Shown piece after piece: positions 22,816 to 30,242 of a DNA stretch of 44,935 nucleotides. Location: contig JBLYYE010000052.1 of NCBI GenBank assembly GCA_048549915.1, forward strand, positions 1-44,935, given 5' to 3'. This DNA comes from LSUCC0057 sp048549915. GTDB lineage: Bacteria > Pseudomonadota > Gammaproteobacteria > Pseudomonadales > Porticoccaceae. Every line of letters begins with the position of its first letter. Positions within the stretch are counted from its first letter, which is position 1. The notes under the pieces are model-generated. The model saw only the letters and a program-made list of their open reading frames with translations. It was not told the DNA's origin and ran no database searches. A program made the translations under genes and the position numbers.

Positions 22816-24243
22816 ATGGCCATTTTTGATTCATTGAGCGACCGGCTCTCCGCCTCGCTGAAAAAAATTACCGGCAAAGCAACGCTATCAGAGGCAAATA
22901 TTGCTGACACTTTGCGTGAGGTGCGCACCGCCTTGCTTGAGGCGGATGTCGCCTTGCCAGTGGTTAAATATTTTGTCGAACAAGTCAAAGAGCGCGCTGT
23001 TGGCAAAGAGGTTAGCGCCAGTCTCAATCCGGGCCAGCAATTTCTCAAGATTGTTCAGGGTGAGTTAGAAGCAATGATGGGCGGCGAGAACGCCGCTCTT
23101 GATTTAGCAGCTCAGCCGCCCGCGGTAGTGCTGATGGCAGGTTTGCAGGGGGCAGGTAAGACTACCTCGGCGGCCAAGTTGGCACGTTATCTGGCCGAGC
23201 GAGAGAAGAAAAAGGTGATGTTGGTATCGGTGGATATTTACCGTCCCGCCGCTATTGATCAGCTCGAAAGACTCTCAGTTGAAGTGGGTGCGACATTCTT
23301 CCCTTCCACTACCGAGCAGCAGCCCACAGCGATTGTTGAGGCTGCATTGGCAGAGGCCCGCACTCAGTTCATTGATGTTGTGATTGTCGATACTGCGGGG
23401 CGCTTGCACGTAGATGGCGAAATGATGGCGGAAATTAAAGCCGTGCATACAGTCGCCAAGCCAATAGAGACGCTCTTTGTTATCGATGCGATGATTGGCC
23501 AAGATGCGGTCAACACCGCAAGCGCGTTTAATCAAGCTCTGCCGCTAACTGGTGTGGTGTTAACCAAAGTTGACGGTGATACTCGCGGCGGTGCGGCTCT
23601 ATCGGTCCGCCATGTGACCGGTAAGCCTGTTAAGTTCCTCGGTGTGGGTGAAAAGGTCGATGCGCTCGAACCTTTCCATCCTGAGCGGATCGCTTCGCGC
23701 ATTCTCGGTATGGGGGACGTGCTTTCGCTGATAGAAGACGTAGAGCGTAAAGTTGATAAGGCCAAAGCAGAGAAATTGGCGAAAAAAGTCGTCAAGGGTA
23801 AGAGCTTTGATCTAGAAGACTTGCGGGATCAGCTGCAGCAGATGCAAAACATGGGTGGCATGGCGGGCATGCTGGATAAAATGCCCGGTATGAATGGTAT
23901 GAGCCAGGCCTTAGAGCAGTCTAATGCGGGCGCCCAGTTTGGCAAAATGGAAGTGATTATTAGCTCGATGACCCCCGCGGAGCGGCGCAATCCCGACCTG
24001 CTCAATGGTTCGCGCAAGCGTCGAATTACACTGGGTTCTGGCACAACCATTCAAGATTTAAACCGTCTGCTCAAACAGCACAAGCAGATGGCTAAGATGA
24101 TGAAAAAGATGAAGGGCAAGGGTATGCAGCAGATGATGCGCGGCATGGGTGGCATGGGTGGCATGATGGGTCAGGGCGGTATGCCCGGTGGTGGCTCGAT
24201 GCCGGGTGGCGGTATGCCACCCAAAGGTTTTGGTGGTTTTTAG
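22816..24243 (+). CDS. ffh: Signal recognition particle protein Ffh
   Basis: A 475-residue GTPase that binds 4.5S RNA and signal sequences of nascent membrane proteins and delivers them to FtsY. The N domain comes first, then the G domain with GLQGAGKTTSAAK (residues 109-121) and the VDTAGR motif, then the methionine-rich M domain from about residue 325 with the RNA-binding GSRKRRITLGSGT (about 396-408). The tail (430-475) is a long Met/Gly/Pro-rich extension with repeated GMGG and MPGGG units, longer than in E. coli. It lies upstream of the rpsP operon, as in many proteobacteria. Confidence 0.98.
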   Translation: MAIFDSLSDRLSASLKKITGKATLSEANIADTLREVRTALLEADVALPVVKYFVEQVKERAVGKEVSASLNPGQQFLKIVQGELEAMMGGENAALDLAAQPPAVVLMAGLQGAGKTTSAAKLARYLAEREKKKVMLVSVDIYRPAAIDQLERLSVEVGATFFPSTTEQQPTAIVEAALAEARTQFIDVVIVDTAGRLHVDGEMMAEIKAVHTVAKPIETLFVIDAMIGQDAVNTASAFNQALPLTGVVLTKVDGDTRGGAALSVRHVTGKPVKFLGVGEKVDALEPFHPERIASRILGMGDVLSLIEDVERKVDKAKAEKLAKKVVKGKSFDLEDLRDQLQQMQNMGGMAGMLDKMPGMNGMSQALEQSNAGAQFGKMEVIISSMTPAERRNPDLLNGSRKRRITLGSGTTIQDLNRLLKQHKQMAKMMKKMKGKGMQQMMRGMGGMGGMMGQGGMPGGGSMPGGGMPPKGFGGF

Positions 24244-24361
24244 TCGCCGCTTTTAACAGTTTCAATCTGGTGCGGTTTGACGTAAAATGCGCGCCCGCTG
24301 TCTGGAGTGGCCTAGTTCGCCCTTCAAAGCTGGACACAATTAGCTAATTTAACTGTTCGCA

Positions 24362-24373
24362 CCTGCCGGCAGG
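24362..24373 (+). other. palindrome in the rpsP leader
   Basis: CCTGCCGGCAGG is a perfect 12-base palindrome 24 bases before the rpsP start, within its probable 5' untranslated region. The 154-base ffh-rpsP gap also holds a TAAAAT (24283-24288) that could be the rpsP -10, with only a weak -35 (TTCAAT, 24261-24266). Confidence 0.45.
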
Positions 24374-24397
24374 CGGTACGATAATAGGATTTTACAG

Positions 24398-24649
24398 ATG
24401 GTAACTATTCGCTTGGCACGTGGCGGCGCAAAAAAACGCCCCTTCTATCACATCACTGTCTCTGACTCTCGCAATGCTCGCGACGGTCGTCATATCGAGC
24501 GCATTGGTTTCTTCAACCCGGTTGCCCGCGGCAATGAAGAGCGTCTGCGTCTCGATCTTGAGCGCGCTACTTTCTGGCAGGGCCAGGGCGCACAAGTCAG
24601 CGATCGCGTTAAAGCGCTGCTGAAAGAAGCGAGCAAGCAAGCCGCTTAA
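24398..24649 (+). CDS. rpsP: 30S ribosomal protein bS16
   Basis: An 83-residue bS16 with the conserved start MVTIRLARGGAKKRPFYHI and the YHITVSDSRNARDGRHIERIGFFNP segment. It binds 16S rRNA early in 30S assembly. The ATG has AGGA eight bases upstream. It is the first gene of the rpsP-rimM-trmD-rplS operon, conserved across proteobacteria; rimM follows after 4 bases. Confidence 0.98.
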   Translation: MVTIRLARGGAKKRPFYHITVSDSRNARDGRHIERIGFFNPVARGNEERLRLDLERATFWQGQGAQVSDRVKALLKEASKQAA

Positions 24650-24653
24650 GACG

Positions 24654-25184
24654 ATGAGTAGTGAGCGCCACGATCTGATGGTCATTGGCCGCCTCACTGC
24701 TGTCTACGGAGTGCGTGGCTGGGTAAAGGTACACGCTTTTGGAGATAATCCAGAGCAAATCTTTACCTACCAGCCCTGGTATCTGTCCGAACGCGATGGG
24801 CAGTGGCGTCAGCTGGAAATTGATGAGTGGCGTACTCACGGCAAGGGCTTGGTTGCGCACATAGCTGGTGTTGATGACCGCGATGTGGCTCGCGAGCTTT
24901 GTCAGAGAGATGTTTTCGTCCCTATCGAGGTTTTGCCTGAGCTTCCCGCAGGCGAATATTACTGGCGGGACTTAATTGGTCTGCGCGCAGTCACTACGGC
25001 AGGTGTCGATTTGGGCGTGGTGGATACACTGCTCGCTACTGGCGCCAATGATGTTCTAGTTATCGCCGCAGATCAGAGTAGTTGCGACGACCGCGAGCGT
25101 CTGCTCCCGTACAGCGACAGCGTAGTGCAAGAGGTCGATCTCGATGGTGCGCAGTTGCGTGTTGATTGGGATCCCGAATTTTAA
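24654..25184 (+). CDS. rimM: 16S rRNA processing / ribosome maturation factor RimM
   Basis: A 176-residue protein. The N-terminal RimM beta-barrel begins MVIGRLTAVYGVRGWVKVHAF (residues 9-29). The C-terminal PRC barrel contains EYYWRDLIGLRA (about 101-112) and ends in RLLPYSDSVVQEVDLD...VDWDPEF. RimM binds ribosomal protein uS19 and helps mature the 30S head. It lies between rpsP and trmD, 4 and 16 bases from its neighbours. Confidence 0.96.
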   Translation: MSSERHDLMVIGRLTAVYGVRGWVKVHAFGDNPEQIFTYQPWYLSERDGQWRQLEIDEWRTHGKGLVAHIAGVDDRDVARELCQRDVFVPIEVLPELPAGEYYWRDLIGLRAVTTAGVDLGVVDTLLATGANDVLVIAADQSSCDDRERLLPYSDSVVQEVDLDGAQLRVDWDPEF

Positions 25185-25200
25185 ATAGCGTGGTGTTGCC

Positions 25201-25971
25201 ATGAAGATTGCAGTCATCACGTTGTTTCCGGAAATGTTTGAAGCTGTTACCGAATATGGTGTCAGTGGCCGTGCGGTAGTGCGCGGCACGGTTGAGTTGG
25301 CTTGCTTTAACCCGCGCCAATTTACCCACGACCGGCACCAGACGGTGGATGATCGCCCCTATGGCGGTGGTCCGGGCATGGTAATGCTGGCAGAGCCTTT
25401 GAGCTGTGCAGTTTCTGCCGCTCGCGAGTGGTTGCAGGATTGTGGTTTGGATGCTCAGCAGTGTCCAGTAGTCTATCTCTCTCCGCAGGGGCGCGTGGTA
25501 GATCAGGCGTTGCTGCAGGCGAGTAGCGAGTGGCCCGGTATTATTTTTATTGCCGGCCGTTACGAAGGAATTGATGAGCGCTTTATAGAGCGTGAAGTCG
25601 ATTTTGAGTGGTCGGTTGGAGATTACGTGGTCAGCGGTGGTGAGCTCCCCGCCATGTTGGTGATCGATGCCATGGTGCGTCTATTGCCGGGGGTTTTGGG
25701 TCATGCCCAATCGGCTGAACAGGATTCGTTTTCTGCCGGTTTGTTGGATTGCCCCCACTACACCCGCCCGGTCGAGTATCTGGGTAAGGCGGTCCCTGAG
25801 GTTTTGTTGTCAGGAGACCACAAAAAAATTGCGCGTTGGCGCACAGAGCAGTCGCTGCGGCGCACTGCACTGCGCCGACCAGAGTTGTTGGACCGGCTGG
25901 AGCTCACCGATGAGTACCAGTCATTACTCAAGGAGATGAGTGCCGCGCTGGTCAATGAGGGCAAAGGATAA
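25201..25971 (+). CDS. trmD: tRNA (guanine-N1-)-methyltransferase TrmD
   Basis: A 256-residue SPOUT-class methyltransferase that makes m1G37 in tRNAs reading CNN codons, preventing +1 frameshifts. The N-terminal MKIAVITLFPEMFEAVTEYGVSGRA, RPYGGGPGMVML (about 51-62), the trefoil-knot segment AGRYEGIDERFIE and VGDYVVSGGELPAM are diagnostic. It follows rimM by 16 bases. Two small hairpins lie between it and rplS, which may set its expression below the flanking ribosomal genes. Confidence 0.98.
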   Translation: MKIAVITLFPEMFEAVTEYGVSGRAVVRGTVELACFNPRQFTHDRHQTVDDRPYGGGPGMVMLAEPLSCAVSAAREWLQDCGLDAQQCPVVYLSPQGRVVDQALLQASSEWPGIIFIAGRYEGIDERFIEREVDFEWSVGDYVVSGGELPAMLVIDAMVRLLPGVLGHAQSAEQDSFSAGLLDCPHYTRPVEYLGKAVPEVLLSGDHKKIARWRTEQSLRRTALRRPELLDRLELTDEYQSLLKEMSAALVNEGKG

Positions 25972-26001
25972 GTCCTCCTCTTGATGCAGAGCTCTAAAAC
26001 A

Positions 26002-26039
26002 GGCGGCTTGCCGCCAACCATAACGTGTCGCTCGGCGAC
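26002..26039 (+). other. paired hairpins in the trmD-rplS gap
   Basis: Two 5-bp GC-rich stems occur: GGCGG-CTTG-CCGCC (26002-26015) and GTCGC-TCG-GCGAC (26027-26039). They lie just upstream of the rplS ribosome binding site and lack T-runs. They could mark mRNA processing or autoregulation; this is inference. Confidence 0.45.
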
Positions 26040-26057
26040 CATAGTGAGGAGCAAAAA

Positions 26058-26414
26058 ATGAGTAACAAAACCCCGATCATTGCTGCGCTTGAAGCGGAGC
26101 AGATGAGCAAAGAGATCCCAGCCTTTAGCCCCGGTGATACCGTTGTGGTTCAAGTGCGTGTAAAAGAGGGCGCTCGCGAGCGTCTGCAGGCCTTTGAAGG
26201 CGTGGTTTTAGGTAAGCGCAACCGCGGCCTAAACTCTGCGTTCACTGTGCGTAAAATCTCCAGTGGTATCGGTGTCGAGCGCACCTTCCAAACTTTCAGC
26301 CCATTGGTAGAAAGTATCACTGTTAAGCGTCGCGGTGCTGTCCGTCGCGCCAAGCTTTACTATTTGCGCGAACGTTCAGGACGCTCTGCACGTATCAAAG
26401 AGAAGCTCAACTAA
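26058..26414 (+). CDS. rplS: 50S ribosomal protein bL19
   Basis: A 118-residue bL19, located at the 30S-50S interface. It has the typical IPAFSPGDTVVVQVRVKEG, the RNA-binding LGKRNRGLNSAFTVRKISSG and the C-terminal YYLRERSGRSARIKEKL. I place the start at the ATG at 26058, with GAGGA seven bases upstream; an open frame from 26025 would run through the hairpins and add unrelated residues. It is the last gene of the operon, closed by a strong terminator. Confidence 0.97.
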   Translation: MSNKTPIIAALEAEQMSKEIPAFSPGDTVVVQVRVKEGARERLQAFEGVVLGKRNRGLNSAFTVRKISSGIGVERTFQTFSPLVESITVKRRGAVRRAKLYYLRERSGRSARIKEKLN

Positions 26415-26424
26415 GCAGCCTCTC

Positions 26425-26458
26425 AAAAAAAACGGTCTCTTCGGAGGCCGTTTTTTTT
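26425..26458 (+). terminator. rpsP operon terminator with UUCG tetraloop
   Basis: The stem CGGTCTC/GAGGCCG (one T-G pair) closes a TTCG loop on a C-G pair, the very stable cUUCGg tetraloop. It is flanked by A8 and T8, extending the stem. Confidence 0.92.
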
Positions 26459-26685
26459 GCCCCTAAAAAATTGAAGAATAAAAAAAGCTATTTCTAGCAC
26501 AAAAAGTTCTATCGGGCGAAGTTTAGTGTGAGCGGCTTCGACATGATAAGAAGTTACTTTAAGTTGTTGAGTCAGGCTTATGTTTTCAAATAGTAAAAAA
26601 AAAGGCTATTTCCACCTTGGTGATGGGCTGCCTCCCCACTCGCTAACCCTATTGTTTTTAAACGATTTTTTCTCATACCTGAGAG
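26459..26685. other. A/T-rich intergenic stretch upstream of the mraZ promoter
   Basis: This part of the 412-base rplS-mraZ gap holds no plausible gene on either strand, no tRNA and no strong hairpin. It has several A and T runs, such as A9 near 26597, that may act as curved or UP-element DNA for the mraZ promoter. Confidence 0.5.
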
Positions 26686-26714
26686 TTGACTTTGATTTCA
26701 TAGATCAATAATGT
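26686..26714 (+). promoter_or_regulatory. mraZ (dcw cluster) promoter
   Basis: TTGACT (26686-26691, 5/6) is followed after 17 bases by TAATGT (26709-26714, a weak -10). Transcription would start near 26721, directly at the MraZ box array. Confidence 0.55.
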
Positions 26715-26720
26715 AAACAA

Positions 26721-26755
26721 ATGGAAAAAAGTGGGTAAAAGTGGGTCACAGTGAA
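26721..26755 (+). promoter_or_regulatory. MraZ box array
   Basis: Four units recur with a 10-base period: ATGGA (26721), GTGGG (26731), GTGGG (26741) and GTGAA (26751), each separated by five mostly A/T bases. This is the layout of MraZ operators (TGGGN repeats spaced by five), one helical turn apart, so MraZ can bind one face of the DNA and repress its own cluster. Confidence 0.72.
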
Positions 26756-26826
26756 TATTGTGGCTTGCTCTGTTAAGGCTGGGCAGTTTGTCGGCCGGCA
26801 GCTCACAAACAACAGGGGTGTAAGGC

Positions 26827-27294
26827 GTGTTTAGAGGCAGTGATCCAATCAATATGGACGCGAAAGGGCGGATGGCTATTCCGACCCGTTACCGCGCCCT
26901 ATTGGCGGAGCTCTGCGCCGGTGAGTTAGTCATTACTATCGATATGAAATCGACCTGCCTGACTCTATCGCCACTGCCCGAATGGCGCCGCTTCGAAGAG
27001 AAGGTGTCGGCGCTGCCGGCGTTAGATCCTCTCGGTGAGATGCTCAGCCGGTTTGTCGTTGGTCAAGCCAAAGATCTTCAGTTGGACGGCAACGGCCGTG
27101 TGTTGCTGCCAACCGAGCTGCGCGAATACGCGCAGTTAGAAAAAAAGCTTGTGCTCGTGGGGCGTACTCAGCGCCTCGAGATCTGGAGTGAGGAAAACTG
27201 GAATCGCGAGCGCGACAAGTCGCAACAGAGCTATCGCGATATGCTCCAAGAGCCGGGCGCTGTCAGTGATGCGCTAAAAAATCTCTCCTGGTAG
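26827..27294 (+). CDS. mraZ: Transcriptional regulator MraZ
   Basis: A 155-residue protein with two SpoVT/AbrB-like half domains, visible as INMDAKGRMAIPTRYR (8-23) and LQLDGNGRVLLPTELREYA (80-98). It forms ring-shaped oligomers that bind repeats upstream of its own gene and represses the dcw cluster. The start is a GTG with AGGGG eight bases upstream. It is the first gene of the division and cell-wall cluster; rsmH follows after 10 bases. Confidence 0.96.
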   Translation: MFRGSDPINMDAKGRMAIPTRYRALLAELCAGELVITIDMKSTCLTLSPLPEWRRFEEKVSALPALDPLGEMLSRFVVGQAKDLQLDGNGRVLLPTELREYAQLEKKLVLVGRTQRLEIWSEENWNRERDKSQQSYRDMLQEPGAVSDALKNLSW

Positions 27295-27304
27295 CGGTGA
27301 CGGT

Positions 27305-28231
27305 ATGAGTGAACATACAACAGTCCTGCTCGATGAGGCGGTCGCTGCGTTAGTGGTAAACCCCGATGGTTGCTATGTCGATGGCACTTTTGGTCGCGGT
27401 GGCCACTCTGCGGCGATCTTGGGCAAGCTTTCTGAAAATGGCCGTCTACTGGCGATAGACAAAGATCCATCTGCTATTGCCGCCGGTAGAGAGCGTTTTG
27501 CCGGCGAGTCACGCATCGAGTTGATCCACAGTTCCTTTGCCGAGATTGCAGACCAATTAAAAGCGCGCGATCTATGGGGTAAAGTTGACGGATTGTTGGT
27601 CGATTTGGGCGTCTCTTCCCCACAGCTCGATGAGGCAGAGCGCGGTTTTAGTTTCCTTCGCGACGGCCCTCTCGACATGCGCATGGATACCTCCAGTGGC
27701 CTGTCGGCAGCTGAGTGGTTGGCGGATGTCGATGAAGGCGAGTTTGCCGATGTCCTTTTTGAGTTAGGCGAGGAGCGCTTTGCTCGGCGCATGGCAAAGG
27801 CGCTTGTGTTGGCCAGGGCCAAGCAGTCAATTACTCGCACCGTTCAATTGGCTGAGCTGTTGGCCGCAGCTCACCCGGCTTGGGAGCGCGGCAAGCATCC
27901 GGCAACCAAGGCGTTTCAGGCGATAAGAATCTTCATTAATCGAGAGCTGGCAGATTTAGATCAGCTGCTCGCAGACTCTATTGACTGTTTGGCTATCCAA
28001 GGCCGTTTGGTTGCGATCAGCTTTCATTCGCTGGAAGATCGCCGCGTTAAGCGCTTTATCCGCGATCAGCAGCGCGGCAGACAGTTGCCGCGCAATTTAC
28101 CTATCCCCGATGCGGAGCGCGGCTCTCGATTGCGCAAAGTGGGTGGAGCTATTAAGCCAAGTGCCAGCGAAATAGAGCGCAATGTGCGCGCTCGCAGTGC
28201 GGTGATGCGTATTGCGGAGCGCACGGCATGA
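27305..28231 (+). CDS. rsmH: 16S rRNA (cytosine-1402-N4)-methyltransferase RsmH
   Basis: A 308-residue SAM-dependent methyltransferase (MraW) that makes m4C1402 in the ribosomal P site. The N-terminal EHTTVLLDEAVAAL, the SAM motif VDGTFGRGGHS (about 21-31), VDGLLVDLGVSSPQLD (about 94-109) and SFHSLEDRRVKRFIRD are diagnostic. Its stop codon overlaps the ftsL ATG as ATGA, so the two are translationally coupled. Confidence 0.98.
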   Translation: MSEHTTVLLDEAVAALVVNPDGCYVDGTFGRGGHSAAILGKLSENGRLLAIDKDPSAIAAGRERFAGESRIELIHSSFAEIADQLKARDLWGKVDGLLVDLGVSSPQLDEAERGFSFLRDGPLDMRMDTSSGLSAAEWLADVDEGEFADVLFELGEERFARRMAKALVLARAKQSITRTVQLAELLAAAHPAWERGKHPATKAFQAIRIFINRELADLDQLLADSIDCLAIQGRLVAISFHSLEDRRVKRFIRDQQRGRQLPRNLPIPDAERGSRLRKVGGAIKPSASEIERNVRARSAVMRIAERTA

Positions 28232-28515
28232 GTAGTACGGCGCGCAATACTCTGGCGGTAACGCTGCTGTGGGTGTCGGTGCTGGTGTCTGCGCTGGCGG
28301 TCGCCTGGGCGAGCTATGAAAATCGCTCGGCGTATAGCCGTCTGGCTGAATTGCAGCGGATTGGTGAAGGGTTTCAAGAGCAGTACCGCTATTTGTTATT
28401 GGAGCAGAGTGCCTATGGCTCTATGCAGCGGGTTGAGAGTGTCGCCGCGCAACAGCTCGGTATGCGCGCAGCTCATCGCAGCGAAATCACTGTAGTCTTC
28501 GGAGGTGTCCGATGA
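28228..28515 (+). CDS. ftsL: Cell division protein FtsL
   Basis: A 95-residue bitopic inner-membrane protein: a short cytoplasmic N-terminus, one helix (about residues 10-29, TLLWVSVLVSALAVAWA) and a periplasmic leucine-zipper-like coiled coil (about 30-80). It forms the FtsQLB complex that activates FtsWI. FtsL diverges fast in sequence; the identification rests on size, topology and position between rsmH and ftsI, with ATGA overlaps at both ends. Confidence 0.92.
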   Translation: MSSTARNTLAVTLLWVSVLVSALAVAWASYENRSAYSRLAELQRIGEGFQEQYRYLLLEQSAYGSMQRVESVAAQQLGMRAAHRSEITVVFGGVR

Positions 28516-30242
28516 CTGCAGTGCAAGGCAGTTTAGCTGTGCCGCGTTGGCGTTTTTTACTTCTTCTCGTCGGCTTGGTTGCCATGCCGGGACTACTGCT
28601 TTTCAAAGTCGCCGCCTTGCAAGTGCTGCCTTCAGAGCAACGCGGCGCCGAGTTTCTTCAGGATCAAGGCGAGCGGCGCACACTGCGCGAAGAGCGCGTT
28701 CCCGCTTATCGCGGTGAGATTAGCGACCGCAACGGAGCTCCGCTCGCAGTCAGTACGCCGGTCTCCACCTTGCTGGGCAATATGGTCGCAGCAGATGGCC
28801 GCTGGAGTTCTAAGCAAGTTGCTGCACTGGCTGAATTAATCGATGAGCCGATGGCGAAATTACAGCGTCGTCTTGAGGCTAACAAAAAGAACCAGCATCT
28901 CTACATTGCGCGGCAGCTGCCTCTACAGGTGGCCGAGCAGGCGATGGCTTTACAGTTGCCCGGATTGCGCGAGCAGCGCGAGTACAAGCGATATTATCCT
29001 GCGGGCGAGGTTGCTGCGCAGCTGGTAGGGCTGACCGATATTGACGATCGCGGCATTGAGGGGCTGGAAAAGAGCCACCAACAGGTATTGGCAGGTGAGC
29101 ACGGGCTTGTGCAGGTGATCAAGGATCGCAGCGGTCGGACGATAAAAAGCGTCGCGCAGTTGAAAGAGCCTAAAATGGGCGAATCACTGCGTCTGACCAT
29201 AGATCTGCGCGTGCAGTACGCGGCGTATCGCGCGTTGAAGCAGGCCGTTAAGGAGCATCAAGCCGAGGGCGGTTCAGTGGTGGTGCTGGATGTGCAGACT
29301 GGGGAGGTGTTGGCGATGGCCAACCAGCCATCTTTTAACCCCAATGACCGCACTGGTCTCAACTTGGCAGCGGTCCGCAATCGCGCCGCTCAGGATATGC
29401 TTGAGCCGGGCAGCACCGTTAAGCCGCTAGCGCTTCTGGCTGCTTTAGAGAGCGGTCAGTTTACGTTGGACAGTCAGATCGATACGCATCCTGGTTCTCT
29501 CAAAGTAGATTATAAAACCTTTACTGACCACAGCAATTACGGTGTTCTCGACCTGGCTGGTGTGCTGATCAAATCGAGCAATGTCGGCACTACTAAAATC
29601 GCTCTAGAACTTGCGCCAGAGCAGATTCGGGATCTCTATCAGCGCTTTGGTTTTGGTCGTCCAGTTGGGCTAGGTCTGCCCGGCGAGACGGCGGGCAATC
29701 TGCCTGCGCATCGGCGCTGGGATGATGTCACGCGAGCTAATTACGCCTTTGGCTATGGCTTGCAGGTCTCTGCTCTGCAGTTGGCAAATGCTTATTTAAG
29801 CCTGGCTAATGATGGTCGTGAGCGCCCCTTAAGTCTCGTTAAGCCACTGCTTGGCTTCGAGTCTCAGCAAGTGGCAGATCCGCAAGCGTCTGGTCAAATT
29901 CGTAAAATGCTCGCCGGGGTCGTCGAGGAAGGCGGTACCGGGACTCGCGGGCAGTTAGACGGCTACAGCAGCGCAGGTAAGACCGGTACGGTGCATAAAG
30001 CGTCTGACGCGGGTGGCTACCACAGTGATCGCTATGTGTCGGTCTTTGCAGGAATGGCGCCGGTAGAAAAACCACGTGTCGTCACGGTGGTTGTTGTCGA
30101 TGATCCGCGCGCGCGCGGCTATTTTGGCGGTGAAGCAGCAGCGCCTGTGTTTGCGGATGTCACTTCAACGGCTCTGCGCTTAATGCAGGTGACGCCCGAT
30201 GCGATAGATAAACCCGGACGACTTGCCGGAGGTGCGCTGTGA
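28512..30242 (+). CDS. ftsI: Peptidoglycan D,D-transpeptidase FtsI (PBP3)
   Basis: A 576-residue class B penicillin-binding protein that crosslinks septal peptidoglycan. It has one N-terminal helix (about 14-33), a pedestal domain (about 60-220) and the transpeptidase domain with catalytic STVK (301-304), SSN (355-357) and KTG (490-492). It works with FtsW, encoded in the same cluster. It overlaps ftsL by ATGA and murE by GTGA. Its C-terminus is a little shorter than the E. coli precursor, which is processed there. Confidence 0.98.
   Translation: MTAVQGSLAVPRWRFLLLLVGLVAMPGLLLFKVAALQVLPSEQRGAEFLQDQGERRTLREERVPAYRGEISDRNGAPLAVSTPVSTLLGNMVAADGRWSSKQVAALAELIDEPMAKLQRRLEANKKNQHLYIARQLPLQVAEQAMALQLPGLREQREYKRYYPAGEVAAQLVGLTDIDDRGIEGLEKSHQQVLAGEHGLVQVIKDRSGRTIKSVAQLKEPKMGESLRLTIDLRVQYAAYRALKQAVKEHQAEGGSVVVLDVQTGEVLAMANQPSFNPNDRTGLNLAAVRNRAAQDMLEPGSTVKPLALLAALESGQFTLDSQIDTHPGSLKVDYKTFTDHSNYGVLDLAGVLIKSSNVGTTKIALELAPEQIRDLYQRFGFGRPVGLGLPGETAGNLPAHRRWDDVTRANYAFGYGLQVSALQLANAYLSLANDGRERPLSLVKPLLGFESQQVADPQASGQIRKMLAGVVEEGGTGTRGQLDGYSSAGKTGTVHKASDAGGYHSDRYVSVFAGMAPVEKPRVVTVVVVDDPRARGYFGGEAAAPVFADVTSTALRLMQVTPDAIDKPGRLAGGAL

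Noticed and set aside
23829..24243. Tandem repeat or mobile element in the 3' end of ffh
   Set aside because: The repeats follow codon periodicity for Met/Gly-rich residues of the M domain tail and have no element ends or target duplications.
26025..26057. Longer rplS beginning at 26025
   Set aside because: It overlaps the hairpin pair and lacks similarity to bL19; the ATG at 26058 has its own GAGGA.
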